A DNA stretch of 36,164 bases from Chitinophagaceae bacterium (GTDB lineage: Bacteria > Bacteroidota > Bacteroidia > Chitinophagales > Chitinophagaceae), in assembly GCA_025923075.1 (NCBI GenBank), contig JAICGN010000034.1, positions 1 through 36,164 of the forward strand, read 5' to 3'. Positions 1-7,473 of this stretch are shown in pieces. The position numbers and the translations under genes were made by a program. Position 1 is the first letter of the stretch, and every line of letters begins with the position of its first letter. The notes under the pieces were generated by a model. The model had not been told where the DNA came from and made no database searches. It worked only from the letters and a program-made list of their open reading frames with translations.

Positions 1-798
1 AAGATCCCGATGATCACTCCCGAAGAGGAGACCACACTTGCCCAGCGCATTAAAATGGCTCATCGTAATCCGGTTGACGCACAAAGAGCATTAGACAAAT
101 TGGTGCAAGCCAACCTTCGATTCGTGGTATCTGTTGCTAAGCAGTACCAGCACCAGGGGCTTTCTCTTAGCGATTTGATCAACGAGGGCAACCTCGGTCT
201 GATAAAAGCAGCCCAGCGTTTCGATGAAACAAAGGGTTTTAAATTCATCTCTTACGCCGTTTGGTGGATTCGCCAGTCTATCCTTCAGGCGTTGGCAGAG
301 CAGGGCAGATTAGTCCGCCTGCCTCAAAACAAAATTGGCACGTATAACAAAGCCAACAAGGCTTACATGGCTTTCGAACAGGAACATGAAAGGGAGCCGA
401 GCACGGAAGAACTTGCTGAGATCCTTGAAATGAGCGAAACGGAGATCAACAATATTTTCCAGAGCAACACCCGTCACACCAGTCTTGATGCACCTGTGCA
501 TGAAGCTGAAGATGTAGCAATGGGCGATTTGCTGGAAGGTAGTGATGATACTGACGACGATGTGATGAAAGACTCACTTCGTAATGAGATCCGCCGCATT
601 TTGAAATCTCTTTCTCCCCGTGAAGCTGAAATTGTAAATGCTTATTTCGGTCTGGATGGTGAAAATGGAGTAACCATCGAGCAGATCGGGCAGAAATATG
701 ATCTTACCAAAGAACGTATCCGCCAGATCAAAGAAAGAGCAATTAAGCGTTTGCAAAAAGCCCGTTACAGCAATGCACTAAAAGCATATTTAGGCTAA
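1..798 (+). CDS. rpoD: RNA polymerase primary sigma factor (RpoD/SigA), 5' end missing
   Basis: This is the housekeeping sigma-70 factor that directs RNA polymerase to promoters. The open frame runs from base 1 (Lys-Ile-Pro before the first ATG at 10), and the visible sequence begins at ITPEEETTLAQRIK, the end of region 1.2. The true start, about 20-25 codons further upstream in Bacteroidota homologues, therefore lies outside the window. Region 2 is clear (ANLRFVVSVAKQY, LINEGNLGLIKAAQRF, and FISYAVWWIRQSI, the -10 recognition and melting helix). Region 3 follows (EREPSTEELAEIL). Region 4 carries LSPREAEIVNAYFGL and the helix-turn-helix LTKERIRQIKERAIKRLQ. It is short and lacks the long region 1.1, as is usual in this phylum. 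A strong hairpin terminator follows the stop, so the gene ends its transcript. Identification is very secure. Confidence 0.97.
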   Translation, partial: KIPMITPEEETTLAQRIKMAHRNPVDAQRALDKLVQANLRFVVSVAKQYQHQGLSLSDLINEGNLGLIKAAQRFDETKGFKFISYAVWWIRQSILQALAEQGRLVRLPQNKIGTYNKANKAYMAFEQEHEREPSTEELAEILEMSETEINNIFQSNTRHTSLDAPVHEAEDVAMGDLLEGSDDTDDDVMKDSLRNEIRRILKSLSPREAEIVNAYFGLDGENGVTIEQIGQKYDLTKERIRQIKERAIKRLQKARYSNALKAYLG

Positions 799-820
799 AA
801 TAAATTGATGGGTTAACCTT

Positions 821-865
821 AAACAGTCTCGTCTCGCCTTAGGCAGAGACGGGACTGTTTTGTTT
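821..865 (+). terminator. Intrinsic terminator of rpoD
   Basis: The arms AAACAGTC and GACTGTTT enclose an inner stem (GTCTC...GAGAC) around a CGCCTTAGGC tip, and the 3' side continues into TTTTGTTTT. The hairpin begins 22 nt after the rpoD stop. The inner core TCTCGCCTTAGGC (832-844) is identical to the tip of the P3 hairpin of rnpB (16246-16258). Confidence 0.8.
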
Positions 866-908
866 TAGCGAATTACCGATCTCAAAACAATTCTTAAGTC
901 GCTGTCAT

Positions 909-916
909 TAACTTTG
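909..916 (+). promoter_or_regulatory. Bacteroidota-type -7 box (TAACTTTG) for the DUF4249 gene
   Basis: TAACTTTG matches the phylum's TAnnTTTG element and ends 9 nt before the ATG at 926. It predicts a nearly leaderless mRNA. No clean -33 TTG is visible at the expected distance. The TTG inside the box is also in frame with the gene, but it lies in the promoter and so is unlikely to be the start codon. Confidence 0.5.
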
Positions 917-925
917 GAACTGTCT

Positions 926-1807
926 ATGAAACATGTTTTGTTTTTAATTATTGCCAGTCTTATCCTGGTATCCTGTGAAAAGGGAGTGACCTTCGACTTG
1001 GATGAATCATCTCCTAAAATTGTTGTAGAAGCTACGATTGAAACAAACGAACCGCCATTTATTATTTTAAGTAAAAGCCAGAATTATTTTGCCCAGATAA
1101 CTCCTGATATTCTTGCTAACAGTTTTGTAAGAAATGCAGAGGTGTATGTTTCAAATGGGACCCTAACACATAAATTAAAAGAATACGCAATACCGCTTTC
1201 AAATAACTATACTTTTTATTATTATTCAACCGACTCGTCAAGTCTGGCAACTGCTTTTCTTGGACAAATAAATACTCAATATAGTTTGCGAATCCTGGCG
1301 GAAGGAAAAGAGTATACGGGCAGTACCAAAATCCCAACAATCACAAGGAGAATTGATTCTCTTTTTTGGAAGCAGGCGCCAGGCAGTAGTGATTCAAACA
1401 AAGTAGTATTGATGGTAAAAGCAACTGACCAACCGGGATACGGCGATTACATCCGTTATTTTACAAAAAGAAACAGCGAGTCTTTTTACCCTGCTTTCAA
1501 TTCGGTTTATGACGACCAGATCATTGATGGAACCACGTATGAAATAGAAGTGGAAAGAGGCGTTGACAGAACCCAGGATTTACCTGATGATTTTACATTA
1601 TTTGAAAAAGGAGATACGGTGACGCTGAAGCTTTCCCAGATCGATAAAGTAACTTATGATTTCTGGCGAACAATGGAATTCAGTTATGCAAACATTGGCA
1701 ACCCATTTGGTTCACCAACAAAAGTTTTAAGCAATATTAGTAACGATGCATTGGGCTATTTCGGGGGTTATGCACCGCAATTCAGAACGATCATTATTCC
1801 ACGATAG
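926..1807 (+). CDS. DUF4249 family outer-membrane-associated lipoprotein
   Basis: This is a 293-residue lipoprotein. The N-terminus MKHVLFLIIASLILVSCEKG is a type II signal with lipobox LVSC, so the mature protein starts at Cys17. The body (FDLDESSPKIVVEATIETN, then alternating beta-strand segments such as AEVYVSNG and YSLRILAEGKEYTG) resembles the DUF4249 family. These are Bacteroidota lipoproteins usually encoded just downstream of a TonB-dependent receptor with a carboxypeptidase-regulatory domain; their molecular role is unknown. Here no receptor gene is adjacent: the upstream neighbour is rpoD, with a terminator between. The ATG at 926 was chosen because an upstream in-frame TTG overlaps the predicted -7 box. 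The family call is from recognition of the pattern. Confidence 0.75.
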   Translation: MKHVLFLIIASLILVSCEKGVTFDLDESSPKIVVEATIETNEPPFIILSKSQNYFAQITPDILANSFVRNAEVYVSNGTLTHKLKEYAIPLSNNYTFYYYSTDSSSLATAFLGQINTQYSLRILAEGKEYTGSTKIPTITRRIDSLFWKQAPGSSDSNKVVLMVKATDQPGYGDYIRYFTKRNSESFYPAFNSVYDDQIIDGTTYEIEVERGVDRTQDLPDDFTLFEKGDTVTLKLSQIDKVTYDFWRTMEFSYANIGNPFGSPTKVLSNISNDALGYFGGYAPQFRTIIIPR

Positions 1808-1846
1808 CGTTAATAAAGATTCATAACTTAGTCACGGGCAGACAGC

Positions 1847-1873
1847 TTGATTCATCAATTACTTTTATTTTTG
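1847..1873 (+). promoter_or_regulatory. Predicted trxB promoter
   Basis: TTG (1847-1849), 16 nt, then TATTTTTG (1866-1873), a good TAnnTTTG match. Transcription would begin near 1880, leaving a leader of about 50 nt that contains the hairpin at 1889-1906. Confidence 0.55.
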
Positions 1874-1888
1874 CAAACTATACCTAAT

Positions 1889-1906
1889 CCCTCTCCCGCG
1901 AGAGGG
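1889..1906. repeat. GC-rich palindrome in the trxB leader
   Basis: CCCTCTC-CCGC-GAGAGGG forms a perfect 7-bp stem with a 4-nt loop. It lies between the predicted trxB -7 box and the ATG. Its style (CTCTC arms) recalls the palindrome inside rnpB at 16380-16395 and suggests a dispersed short palindromic element. It could also act on trxB mRNA as a weak attenuator or stabiliser. Confidence 0.55.
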
Positions 1907-1928
1907 AGTTTTGTAAACAAGATAAAGA

Positions 1929-2876
1929 ATGGACAATAAGACTAACGAGAAAGTAAATTGCCTTATCATTGGATCAGGACCTGCAGGATATACCGCTGCT
2001 ATTTATGCAGCAAGAGCCAACCTTAAACCAGTATTGTACCAGGGTATTCAACCTGGTGGCCAGTTAACGATCACTACTGAAGTAGAAAATTATCCGGGTT
2101 ATGCGGATGGAGTTCAGGGTCCGGAAATGATGGTACATTTTGAAAAGCAGGCTCATCGTATGGGTGCGGATATTCGGTATGGCATTGCAACCAAAGTTGA
2201 CTTTTCATCTCAACCATACAAAGTGGAGATCGATGAAGAAAAATGGATCGAAGCGAATGCCGTGATCATTTCAACCGGTGCCTCTGCCAAGTGGCTTGGT
2301 CTTGAAAGCGAACAAAGATTAAATGGATTTGGAGTAAGTGCGTGTGCGGTATGCGATGGATTTTTCTTCCGGGGAAAAGAGGTAGCCATTGTTGGAGCAG
2401 GAGATACCGCTGCAGAAGAAGCATTATATCTCAGCAAACTTTGTACAACGGTACATATGTTTATTCGACGTCATGAAATGCGGGCAAGCAAAGTCATGCA
2501 GGATAGAGTGCTGAATACAAAGAATATTAAGATTTATTGGAACAGCGATACCGAAGAAGTATTGGGAGATAAAAATGTCACTGGCGTGAGAATTAAGAAT
2601 AACAAAACAGGTGAAACACAAACTATTCCTGTCAGCGGGTTTTTTGTTGCGATAGGTCATCAGCCGAATTCTGAAATCTTTAAGGGGTGGCTGGAAATGG
2701 ATGAAGCCGGTTACATAAAAACAATTCCTGGCACTTCAAAAACAAACCTTGAAGGAGTATTTGCCAGCGGTGATGTGCAGGATAAGGTCTATCGCCAGGC
2801 CGTCACAGCGGCGGGTACGGGTTGTATGGCTGCACTCGATGCGGAAAGATGGCTTGGGGCAAAAGGTTTGCATTAA
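1929..2876 (+). CDS. trxB: Thioredoxin reductase (NADPH)
   Basis: A cytoplasmic flavoenzyme that reduces thioredoxin with NADPH. The protein is 315 residues, the normal size of low-molecular-weight TrxB. The FAD-binding motif GSGPAG is at residues 15-20. The redox-active CAVC motif is at 139-142 inside SACAVCDGFFFRG, the NADPH-binding GAGDTA is at 156-161, and the C-terminal FAD segment GVFASGDVQDKVYRQAV is present. The start is supported by the glycine motif lying close to the N-terminus. It has its own predicted promoter and a hairpin-bearing leader. folB follows after a short stretch of simple AAAATTCAAAAG repeats. No thioredoxin gene is adjacent. Confidence 0.96.
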   Translation: MDNKTNEKVNCLIIGSGPAGYTAAIYAARANLKPVLYQGIQPGGQLTITTEVENYPGYADGVQGPEMMVHFEKQAHRMGADIRYGIATKVDFSSQPYKVEIDEEKWIEANAVIISTGASAKWLGLESEQRLNGFGVSACAVCDGFFFRGKEVAIVGAGDTAAEEALYLSKLCTTVHMFIRRHEMRASKVMQDRVLNTKNIKIYWNSDTEEVLGDKNVTGVRIKNNKTGETQTIPVSGFFVAIGHQPNSEIFKGWLEMDEAGYIKTIPGTSKTNLEGVFASGDVQDKVYRQAVTAAGTGCMAALDAERWLGAKGLH

Positions 2877-2880
2877 AAAG

Positions 2881-2914
2881 TCAAAACCAAAATTCAAAAG
2901 TCAAAATTCAAAAG
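2881..2914. repeat. Simple A-rich direct repeat (TCAAAATTCAAAAG type)
   Basis: Between trxB and folB the units AAAATTCAAAAG / TCAAAATTCAAAAG recur with small variations. Similar AT-rich simple repeats occur elsewhere in the window (6523-6625, 11690-11735), so this looks like a genome-wide intergenic filler. No function is evident. Confidence 0.5.
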
Positions 2915-2942
2915 GGAATTGCTAAATGGTTAAATTCTTGTG

Positions 2943-3302
2943 ATGGGTGAAATGATCATAGAACTCAAAGGGTTGCAATTTTATTCCTTTCATGGTTTAT
3001 ATGATGAAGAGAAAAAAATTGGTGGTGAATTTATTGTGGATGTTCTTGCCAGGCTCGACTCAAGTCATCGTGAAGTATCCTCCATTAAAGAAACGGTTAA
3101 CTATGCTGAAGTGTTTGCGATCATTAAAACGGAAATGAATCAACCGCGCGAATTATTAGAGACATTGGCACAATCCATCGCTGAAAAAATACATTCTAAA
3201 TTTTCCCCTATAAAGGAAATAGAAGTCCGGGTGGAGAAAAAAGTACCCCCTATAGTCGGATTTAACGGTACCGTAGCCGCAACATACCGCAATACATTCT
3301 GA
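2943..3302 (+). CDS. folB: Dihydroneopterin aldolase
   Basis: A folate-pathway enzyme that cleaves 7,8-dihydroneopterin to 6-hydroxymethyl-dihydropterin and glycolaldehyde. The product is a 119-residue single-domain protein of the FolB/tunnelling fold. The family pattern is visible: LKGLQFYSFHGLYDEEKKIG near the N-terminus, FIVDVLARLD, the substrate-contact stretch ETVNYAEVF, LLETLAQSIAEKI, and a C-terminal strand EIEVRVEKKVPPI. The frame extends to a GTG at 2940; I chose the ATG at 2943, although the ATG at 2952 would put the start right at the first beta-strand. The other pterin genes are not adjacent. Confidence 0.9.
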   Translation: MGEMIIELKGLQFYSFHGLYDEEKKIGGEFIVDVLARLDSSHREVSSIKETVNYAEVFAIIKTEMNQPRELLETLAQSIAEKIHSKFSPIKEIEVRVEKKVPPIVGFNGTVAATYRNTF

Positions 3303-3363
3303 TTCTTTTTCTCTCAGAGTTTTTTGTAGCTTAGCCTCAGCCTTGATCTTAATCTAAACAGCG

Positions 3364-3636
3364 ATGCCAACGATCAAATTCACTTACGCGTTAAAAAGAT
3401 TTTTTCCGAAGCTAAAGGACACACCCGCCACAGGAAATACGCTGACAGACGTTTTTAAAGAAATAGAAACGAACTATCCGGGGCTTCGCAGTTATGTACT
3501 TGATGAAAAAGGAAGCCTGCGCCGGCATGTCAATATTTTTATTGATGGTAAGATGATCAATGATCGTAATAAATTGAGTGATACATTTTCTTCAAGCAGT
3601 GAAATATATATCATGCAGGCATTATCCGGCGGATAA
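3364..3636 (+). CDS. MoaD/ThiS-family ubiquitin-like sulfur carrier protein
   Basis: A 90-residue beta-grasp protein ending in LSGG, the C-terminal di-glycine that sulfur carriers of the MoaD/ThiS family use for adenylation and thiocarboxylation. Other family signs are IKFTYALKRFF at the first strand, DVFKEIETNYPGLRSYVLDE, VNIFIDGKMI, and the IYIMQALSGG tail. No E1-like activating enzyme (MoeB/ThiF), molybdopterin synthase or thiazole gene is in the window, so the pathway is not shown. Only 13 nt separate it from a cytoplasmic beta-propeller gene, which suggests an operon and a shared function. It is not safe to name it moaD or thiS. Confidence 0.85.
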   Translation: MPTIKFTYALKRFFPKLKDTPATGNTLTDVFKEIETNYPGLRSYVLDEKGSLRRHVNIFIDGKMINDRNKLSDTFSSSSEIYIMQALSGG

Positions 3637-3649
3637 AAAAACATAGTTT

Positions 3650-4732
3650 ATGAAATCAACTCTTTTATTGGGAACACGTAAGGGATTCATTTCTTATCAA
3701 TTCAAAAAAGGCAATTGGATAACCGAGAATCTTTCTTTCGAAGGCGTTCCTGTTTCTATTGCTTATGCTGACGAAAGAACCGGTACATGGTGGGCCTCGC
3801 TTGATCATGGACACTGGGGCGTGAAGCTTCATCGCTCAAGCGATAGAGGTAATACATGGGAAGAAGTAACTGCACCAGCCTATCCTGAAGGTTCGGAGAT
3901 AAAAGATGGAGTGCCTGCAACTACCCGTTATATCTGGGCTATGGCGCATGGTGGAAAAAAATTCCCTTCACGCATTTGGCTAGGCACTGATCCCGGCGGG
4001 CTATTTTTAAGTGAAGACAGCGGAAATAGTTTTCAATTAGTGGAGTCGTTATGGCAGCATCCAACAAGAAAGGAAGGTTGGTTTGGTGGTGGCCGCGATC
4101 AACCGGGAATTCATTCGATCATCGTTGATCCAAGAAATGAAGATCGGCTTCATATTGGAATTAGTTGTGCGGGTGTATTTGAAACTACTGATAGCGGCAA
4201 GACATGGAATATCCGGAATAAAGGAATGTGGGCAGATTTTTTACCGAATCCTGATGCGGAGACAGGATACGATCCGCATATAGTTGTTGCAGCTAATTCA
4301 AACCCTGACATACTATGGCAGCAAAATCATTGCAGTATTTTTCGGTCTGCCGATGCCGCGATGAATTGGGAAGACGTCGGGCAAAAAGACGGAACGGCGA
4401 GATTTGGATTTGCTATTGCCGTTGCAGAAGATGATCCCAACCAGGCCTGGGTGGCGCCTGCTAACAGTGATATGACAAGGACGGCGATCAAAGGTGCTCT
4501 TTGTATTTGCCGAACCGATGATGGAGGAAAAACATGGAAAGAACAAAGAAAAGGGTTACCACAGGAAAATTGTTTTGATATCGTCTATCGTCATTGCCTG
4601 GTAAACTCGGGTGATGCGCTTGCATTTGGTACCACAACCGGGAATTTATTTTTCTCTCCTGATCGTGGTGAAAGCTGGCAAACAATCAATAATTATTTAC
4701 CTATGATCTATTCTGTTCAATTTGTAAATTAA
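3650..4732 (+). CDS. Cytoplasmic Asp-box (BNR) beta-propeller, sialidase/sortilin-like
   Basis: A 360-residue protein with six Asp-box motifs (S/T-x-D-x-G-x-T-W): around residues 63-70, 121-128, 180-186, 233-240 (degenerate, SADAAMNW), 289-296 and 336-343. The spacing fits a six-bladed propeller like sialidases and Vps10/sortilin domains. It has no signal peptide (it starts MKSTLLLGTRKGFISYQF), so it should be cytoplasmic, unlike true secreted sialidases. I see no clear sialidase arginine triad. Several blades carry exposed His/Cys residues (HGHW, PGIHSI, QNHCS, YRHC), which may mark a site. It follows the MoaD/ThiS-like gene at 13 nt and probably works with it. Enzyme activity is not established. 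Confidence 0.8.
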   Translation: MKSTLLLGTRKGFISYQFKKGNWITENLSFEGVPVSIAYADERTGTWWASLDHGHWGVKLHRSSDRGNTWEEVTAPAYPEGSEIKDGVPATTRYIWAMAHGGKKFPSRIWLGTDPGGLFLSEDSGNSFQLVESLWQHPTRKEGWFGGGRDQPGIHSIIVDPRNEDRLHIGISCAGVFETTDSGKTWNIRNKGMWADFLPNPDAETGYDPHIVVAANSNPDILWQQNHCSIFRSADAAMNWEDVGQKDGTARFGFAIAVAEDDPNQAWVAPANSDMTRTAIKGALCICRTDDGGKTWKEQRKGLPQENCFDIVYRHCLVNSGDALAFGTTTGNLFFSPDRGESWQTINNYLPMIYSVQFVN

Positions 4733-4756
4733 ACCAACAACGCCGTAAAGCAAATT

Positions 4757-5035
4757 ATGGCAATAATCTTATTTATATTTTCATTGGCTTTTTTAATTCT
4801 TCGGATAACTTATGTTAACCTTCCCAGAAGTAAGGGATTAGGACAAACAATTATCAAATTATTTGGGGACACCCAATCCATAACTTATTTTTTCCCACTA
4901 AAACATGTTGACTCAGACCACGAAGAAATCAGAAGGTTAAAGAAAATGGCAAATCTTTTTCTTTATTTATTTTTCATTTCCTTTCTTACCTTGATTTTAT
5001 ATGGAGCTATCATAGAACTCCCAAAATTTGATTAG
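4757..5035 (+). CDS. Small two-helix membrane protein, unknown function
   Basis: A 92-residue protein with a hydrophobic segment at residues 2-20 (IILFIFSLAFLILRITYV) and another at about 66-88 (ANLFLYLFFISFLTLILYG). Between them is a polar loop containing HVDSDHEEIRRLKKM. It starts 24 nt after the propeller gene and could be the end of that operon. I do not recognise a family. Transmembrane segments at both ends and good codon structure make it a plausible real gene. Confidence 0.6.
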   Translation: MAIILFIFSLAFLILRITYVNLPRSKGLGQTIIKLFGDTQSITYFFPLKHVDSDHEEIRRLKKMANLFLYLFFISFLTLILYGAIIELPKFD

Positions 5036-5086
5036 TCCGAAAATTGTACTAACCAAAATAAATGAAGAATAATTAAATCTAAGTCA

Positions 5087-5123
5087 CCCCTTTAGGGGGA
5101 CAGGGGGTTAGGACAGGGGGTTA
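5087..5123. repeat. GC-rich palindromic element with 13-bp tandem duplication at the MATE 3' end
   Basis: The element contains CCCCTTTAGGGG followed by two exact tandem copies of GGACAGGGGGTTA (5098-5110 and 5111-5123). The TTA of the second copy is the stop codon (TAA) of the minus-strand MATE gene, and the first copy supplies another in-line TAA. Read on the minus strand the stop is followed by CCCC-rich sequence and a CCCCTAAAGGGG hairpin, a likely terminator. A similar element sits at 23355-23384. Confidence 0.6.
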
Positions 5124-6479
5124 AATCACTTTCTTCTTCCATCTGCCACTTCGCAAATAAATAAAAGCTGGTATAAACATACACGTCCAGTAAAGCCACT
5201 CACTCATCCATCCGATAGTAATCGAAAGTTTAAGTTTCTCCATGATGACATAGACATAAATAGAATAGAGGACTATTGCCATTGCTTCAATAAGGAATGT
5301 CACTTTTGTGTTTCCTGTGCCGGTAACGGCCTGCAGCCATACAACAGAAAATGACATAAGGATCATCGCAACGGATACAACTCTCATAACGGGAATGCCT
5401 TCTTGTATAAAATCATCGCCCTGCCCGAAGATCGATAGAAACAGATGTGGAAATAAATTTAACAGCAAGCAAAGAACAAGTGCGATACCTGTGCTCAGCC
5501 TGACTATCTTATTAATGAGGTAAATAACCTGGTCCTGTTTTCCCTGTCCGATAATATTACTCACCATGCTATTGCTGGTGGAGGCAAATGCCCAGCTCAT
5601 ACACCCAAACATACCAAATACATTTCGCATGACATTTGAAATGGCCTGGGGGTTATCGGCCGGCTGATTTCTTTCTATAAGAATAAAAAAGAACTCCCAG
5701 CTGATGATGCTGATCGCATGTTGAAATACGAGGGGTGCCGACATGGCGGTGATGAGGGATGCATTTTTTTTATCCCATCTCATGCTTTTGAAAAGCGCAT
5801 ATTGTTTTGTTATTCCTTTTTGATGAATGACAAGATAAATAACAAACATGCCAACGAACTCTGCGATGATAGATGCATATGCAGCCCCGTTAAATCCCAA
5901 TTCAGGCATGCCCCAATTTCCAAATATCAATGTGTAATCAAACAATACGTTGGCTGCTGCTTCGGCAATTGTTCCCATCACCATGTACCTGCTTTGATTG
6001 GTGCCAACAAGCAATGCATTTCTTAATTGGTAGATATAAAGGAACGGCAAACCCCAAATGCGTATTTGAATAAAGCTAATGGCCATCTCGGCTTTTTCCG
6101 GTTCGTGCAGGATCGAACGTAATAGCGTTGGAGTGATCGTATATGAAACTGTAACGGCAACAGCAGCGATCAATAAAGCGGTCAAAATTCCCTGGTTAAA
6201 TATTTTACCAATTTCGTCTGGTTTATTTTCACCTGCCCGGCGGCTAATAAGGGCAAGCAATCCATTGTTCAATGCAAAACCAATGGATGCAAAAATTAAA
6301 TAATAAACACCCGTAATGCTGGCAACGGCAAGGGTAGTAGAGGAATAATGACCGAGGAAAATATTATTAGTAATGAAATTCAATTGTGGTACGAGAATGG
6401 CAATACTGACAGGCAAAGTCAATTTGATAATCTGCCTGTTCGTTATCTTTAATTGTAGACTATTTTGACGGCTGTCCAT
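5121..6479 (-). CDS. MATE family multidrug/toxin efflux transporter
   Basis: An inner-membrane exporter of the MATE (multi-antimicrobial extrusion) family, which expels cationic drugs or metabolites in exchange for Na+ or H+. It is 452 residues with about twelve hydrophobic segments arranged as two related halves. Family signs include LTLPVSIAILVPQLNFITNNIFLGHYS in the first helices, INQG-type FNQGILTALLIA, and LRNALLVGTNQSRYMV in the middle. The frame extends 18 codons upstream to 6533, but the ATG at 6479 (MDSRQNSLQLKITN) fits the family start and lies just after a promoter. The gene stands alone, and its stop codon is supplied by a repeat element. Confidence 0.9.
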   Translation of the reverse strand: MDSRQNSLQLKITNRQIIKLTLPVSIAILVPQLNFITNNIFLGHYSSTTLAVASITGVYYLIFASIGFALNNGLLALISRRAGENKPDEIGKIFNQGILTALLIAAVAVTVSYTITPTLLRSILHEPEKAEMAISFIQIRIWGLPFLYIYQLRNALLVGTNQSRYMVMGTIAEAAANVLFDYTLIFGNWGMPELGFNGAAYASIIAEFVGMFVIYLVIHQKGITKQYALFKSMRWDKKNASLITAMSAPLVFQHAISIISWEFFFILIERNQPADNPQAISNVMRNVFGMFGCMSWAFASTSNSMVSNIIGQGKQDQVIYLINKIVRLSTGIALVLCLLLNLFPHLFLSIFGQGDDFIQEGIPVMRVVSVAMILMSFSVVWLQAVTGTGNTKVTFLIEAMAIVLYSIYVYVIMEKLKLSITIGWMSEWLYWTCMFIPAFIYLRSGRWKKKVI

Positions 6480-6493
6480 TGAGCAAAGGGTTG

Positions 6494-6519
6494 CAAGATA
6501 AGGGGGATGAAAATCACAA
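6494..6519 (-). promoter_or_regulatory. Predicted promoter of the MATE gene
   Basis: On the minus strand TTG (6519-6517), 16 nt, then TATCTTG (6500-6494), a shortened TAnnTTTG box. It lies 14 nt upstream of the ATG at 6479 and supports that start over the upstream extension. Confidence 0.45.
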
Positions 6520-6522
6520 AAA

Positions 6523-6625
6523 ACAAATTTCAAATCTCAAACCTGGCCTTATTCAACTGCAAATTTGGAATTTGTCTTTTATTTGGAATTTATTTGTGAT
6601 TTGGAACTTGTGATTTGGAATTTTA
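6523..6625. repeat. AT-rich simple repeat (ATTTGGAATTTG type)
   Basis: Degenerate direct repeats of TTTGGAATTT and TTTGTGATTTGGAA, with an inverted partner on the left (CAAATTTCAAATCTCAAA), fill the divergent gap between the MATE and DUF3822 genes. The repeat is open in the frame of the downstream gene and would give an artificial N-terminal extension of about 20 residues. Confidence 0.5.
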
Positions 6626-6654
6626 CTTTAACATTGCCGCAATTAAATCGACTA

Positions 6655-7473
6655 TTGAAACCTTCATTTCATATTAAGCCAGCTACGGAGCACAATCCTG
6701 CAGATTCGATCTTGTTACTGATAGCCGGGACAAGACACTGCAGCTTTGCTGTCATGAACTACCTGTCAAAAGAACTAGCTGAGTTCGGCTATTATACAGC
6801 AGCAGATGAAGCTGATTATTCAGAATTTTTTGTTGGCAACAGCTTCATGAATAGTCGTTATTATCAGACAGCCATTGCCTATGATGCCAACGAATCTGTT
6901 CAGATACCATCTGTAGTTTATAAGTATGAAGATGGACAATTGCATTTAGATGCTATTTACGGAAAAGATGTACAGGTAAATATTATGTCTGAAAATTTAC
7001 CTGCTTTAAATTTGTATAATGTTTACCGCATGCCTTCAACTCTTCACACAACTATAAGCAGAAAGTTTTTGAGCGGTAAATTCTGGCATCTTTATACTGT
7101 TGTCCTGAAAAACACTACGATACGGCAGACAGAGTCAATGTTTATTGACTTTAAAACTGATGAATTTTCGCTTATAATTTTAAGAGAAAGCAAATTATTG
7201 CTTTGCCAAACATTTATGTATACAACTCCGGATGATGTTTTGTATTACCTGCTAAAATGTTGTCAGCATTTGAATCTATCACAAAAACAAACAAAAATAT
7301 TTTTGTCCGGGTTGATTGAAAAAGATTCTGTTCTTTACCGGGAGCTATATAAGTATTTTATTGATCTTGAATTTGAATTACTGGCAAACGGCGTAAAACT
7401 TACTGAAGAACTTTCGGCACATCCGCAACATTATTATTCATCCATCAGTAAACTGGCTGCATGCGTATTATAA
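6655..7473 (+). CDS. DUF3822 family protein
   Basis: A 272-residue protein of the Bacteroidota family DUF3822, which has an actin/ASKHA-like flavour but no known function. Family-like features are the N-terminal ILLLIAGTRHCSFAVMN strand-turn, the middle segment LYNVYRMPSTLH, SMFIDFKTDEFSLIILRESKLLLCQTF, and the C-terminal HYYSSISKLAACVL. The frame is open from 6565, but those first codons are simple repeat. I chose TTG 6655 (MKPSFHIKP), which begins where homologues start; TTG 6640 is an alternative. The 3' end overlaps rsmD by 13 nt. A DUF3822-rsmD pair is a familiar arrangement in this phylum and suggests translational coupling. Confidence 0.75.
   Translation: MKPSFHIKPATEHNPADSILLLIAGTRHCSFAVMNYLSKELAEFGYYTAADEADYSEFFVGNSFMNSRYYQTAIAYDANESVQIPSVVYKYEDGQLHLDAIYGKDVQVNIMSENLPALNLYNVYRMPSTLHTTISRKFLSGKFWHLYTVVLKNTTIRQTESMFIDFKTDEFSLIILRESKLLLCQTFMYTTPDDVLYYLLKCCQHLNLSQKQTKIFLSGLIEKDSVLYRELYKYFIDLEFELLANGVKLTEELSAHPQHYYSSISKLAACVL

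Noticed and set aside
3303-3363. Thiamine or molybdenum-cofactor riboswitch before the MoaD/ThiS-like gene
   Set aside because: The 61-nt gap is too short and shows no conserved aptamer motif.
6480-6533. 18-codon extension of the MATE protein
   Set aside because: A predicted promoter lies inside it and the ATG at 6479 fits the family start.
6565-6654. N-terminal extension of the DUF3822 protein
   Set aside because: The codons are an ATTTGGAATTT simple repeat and lie before the position where homologues begin.
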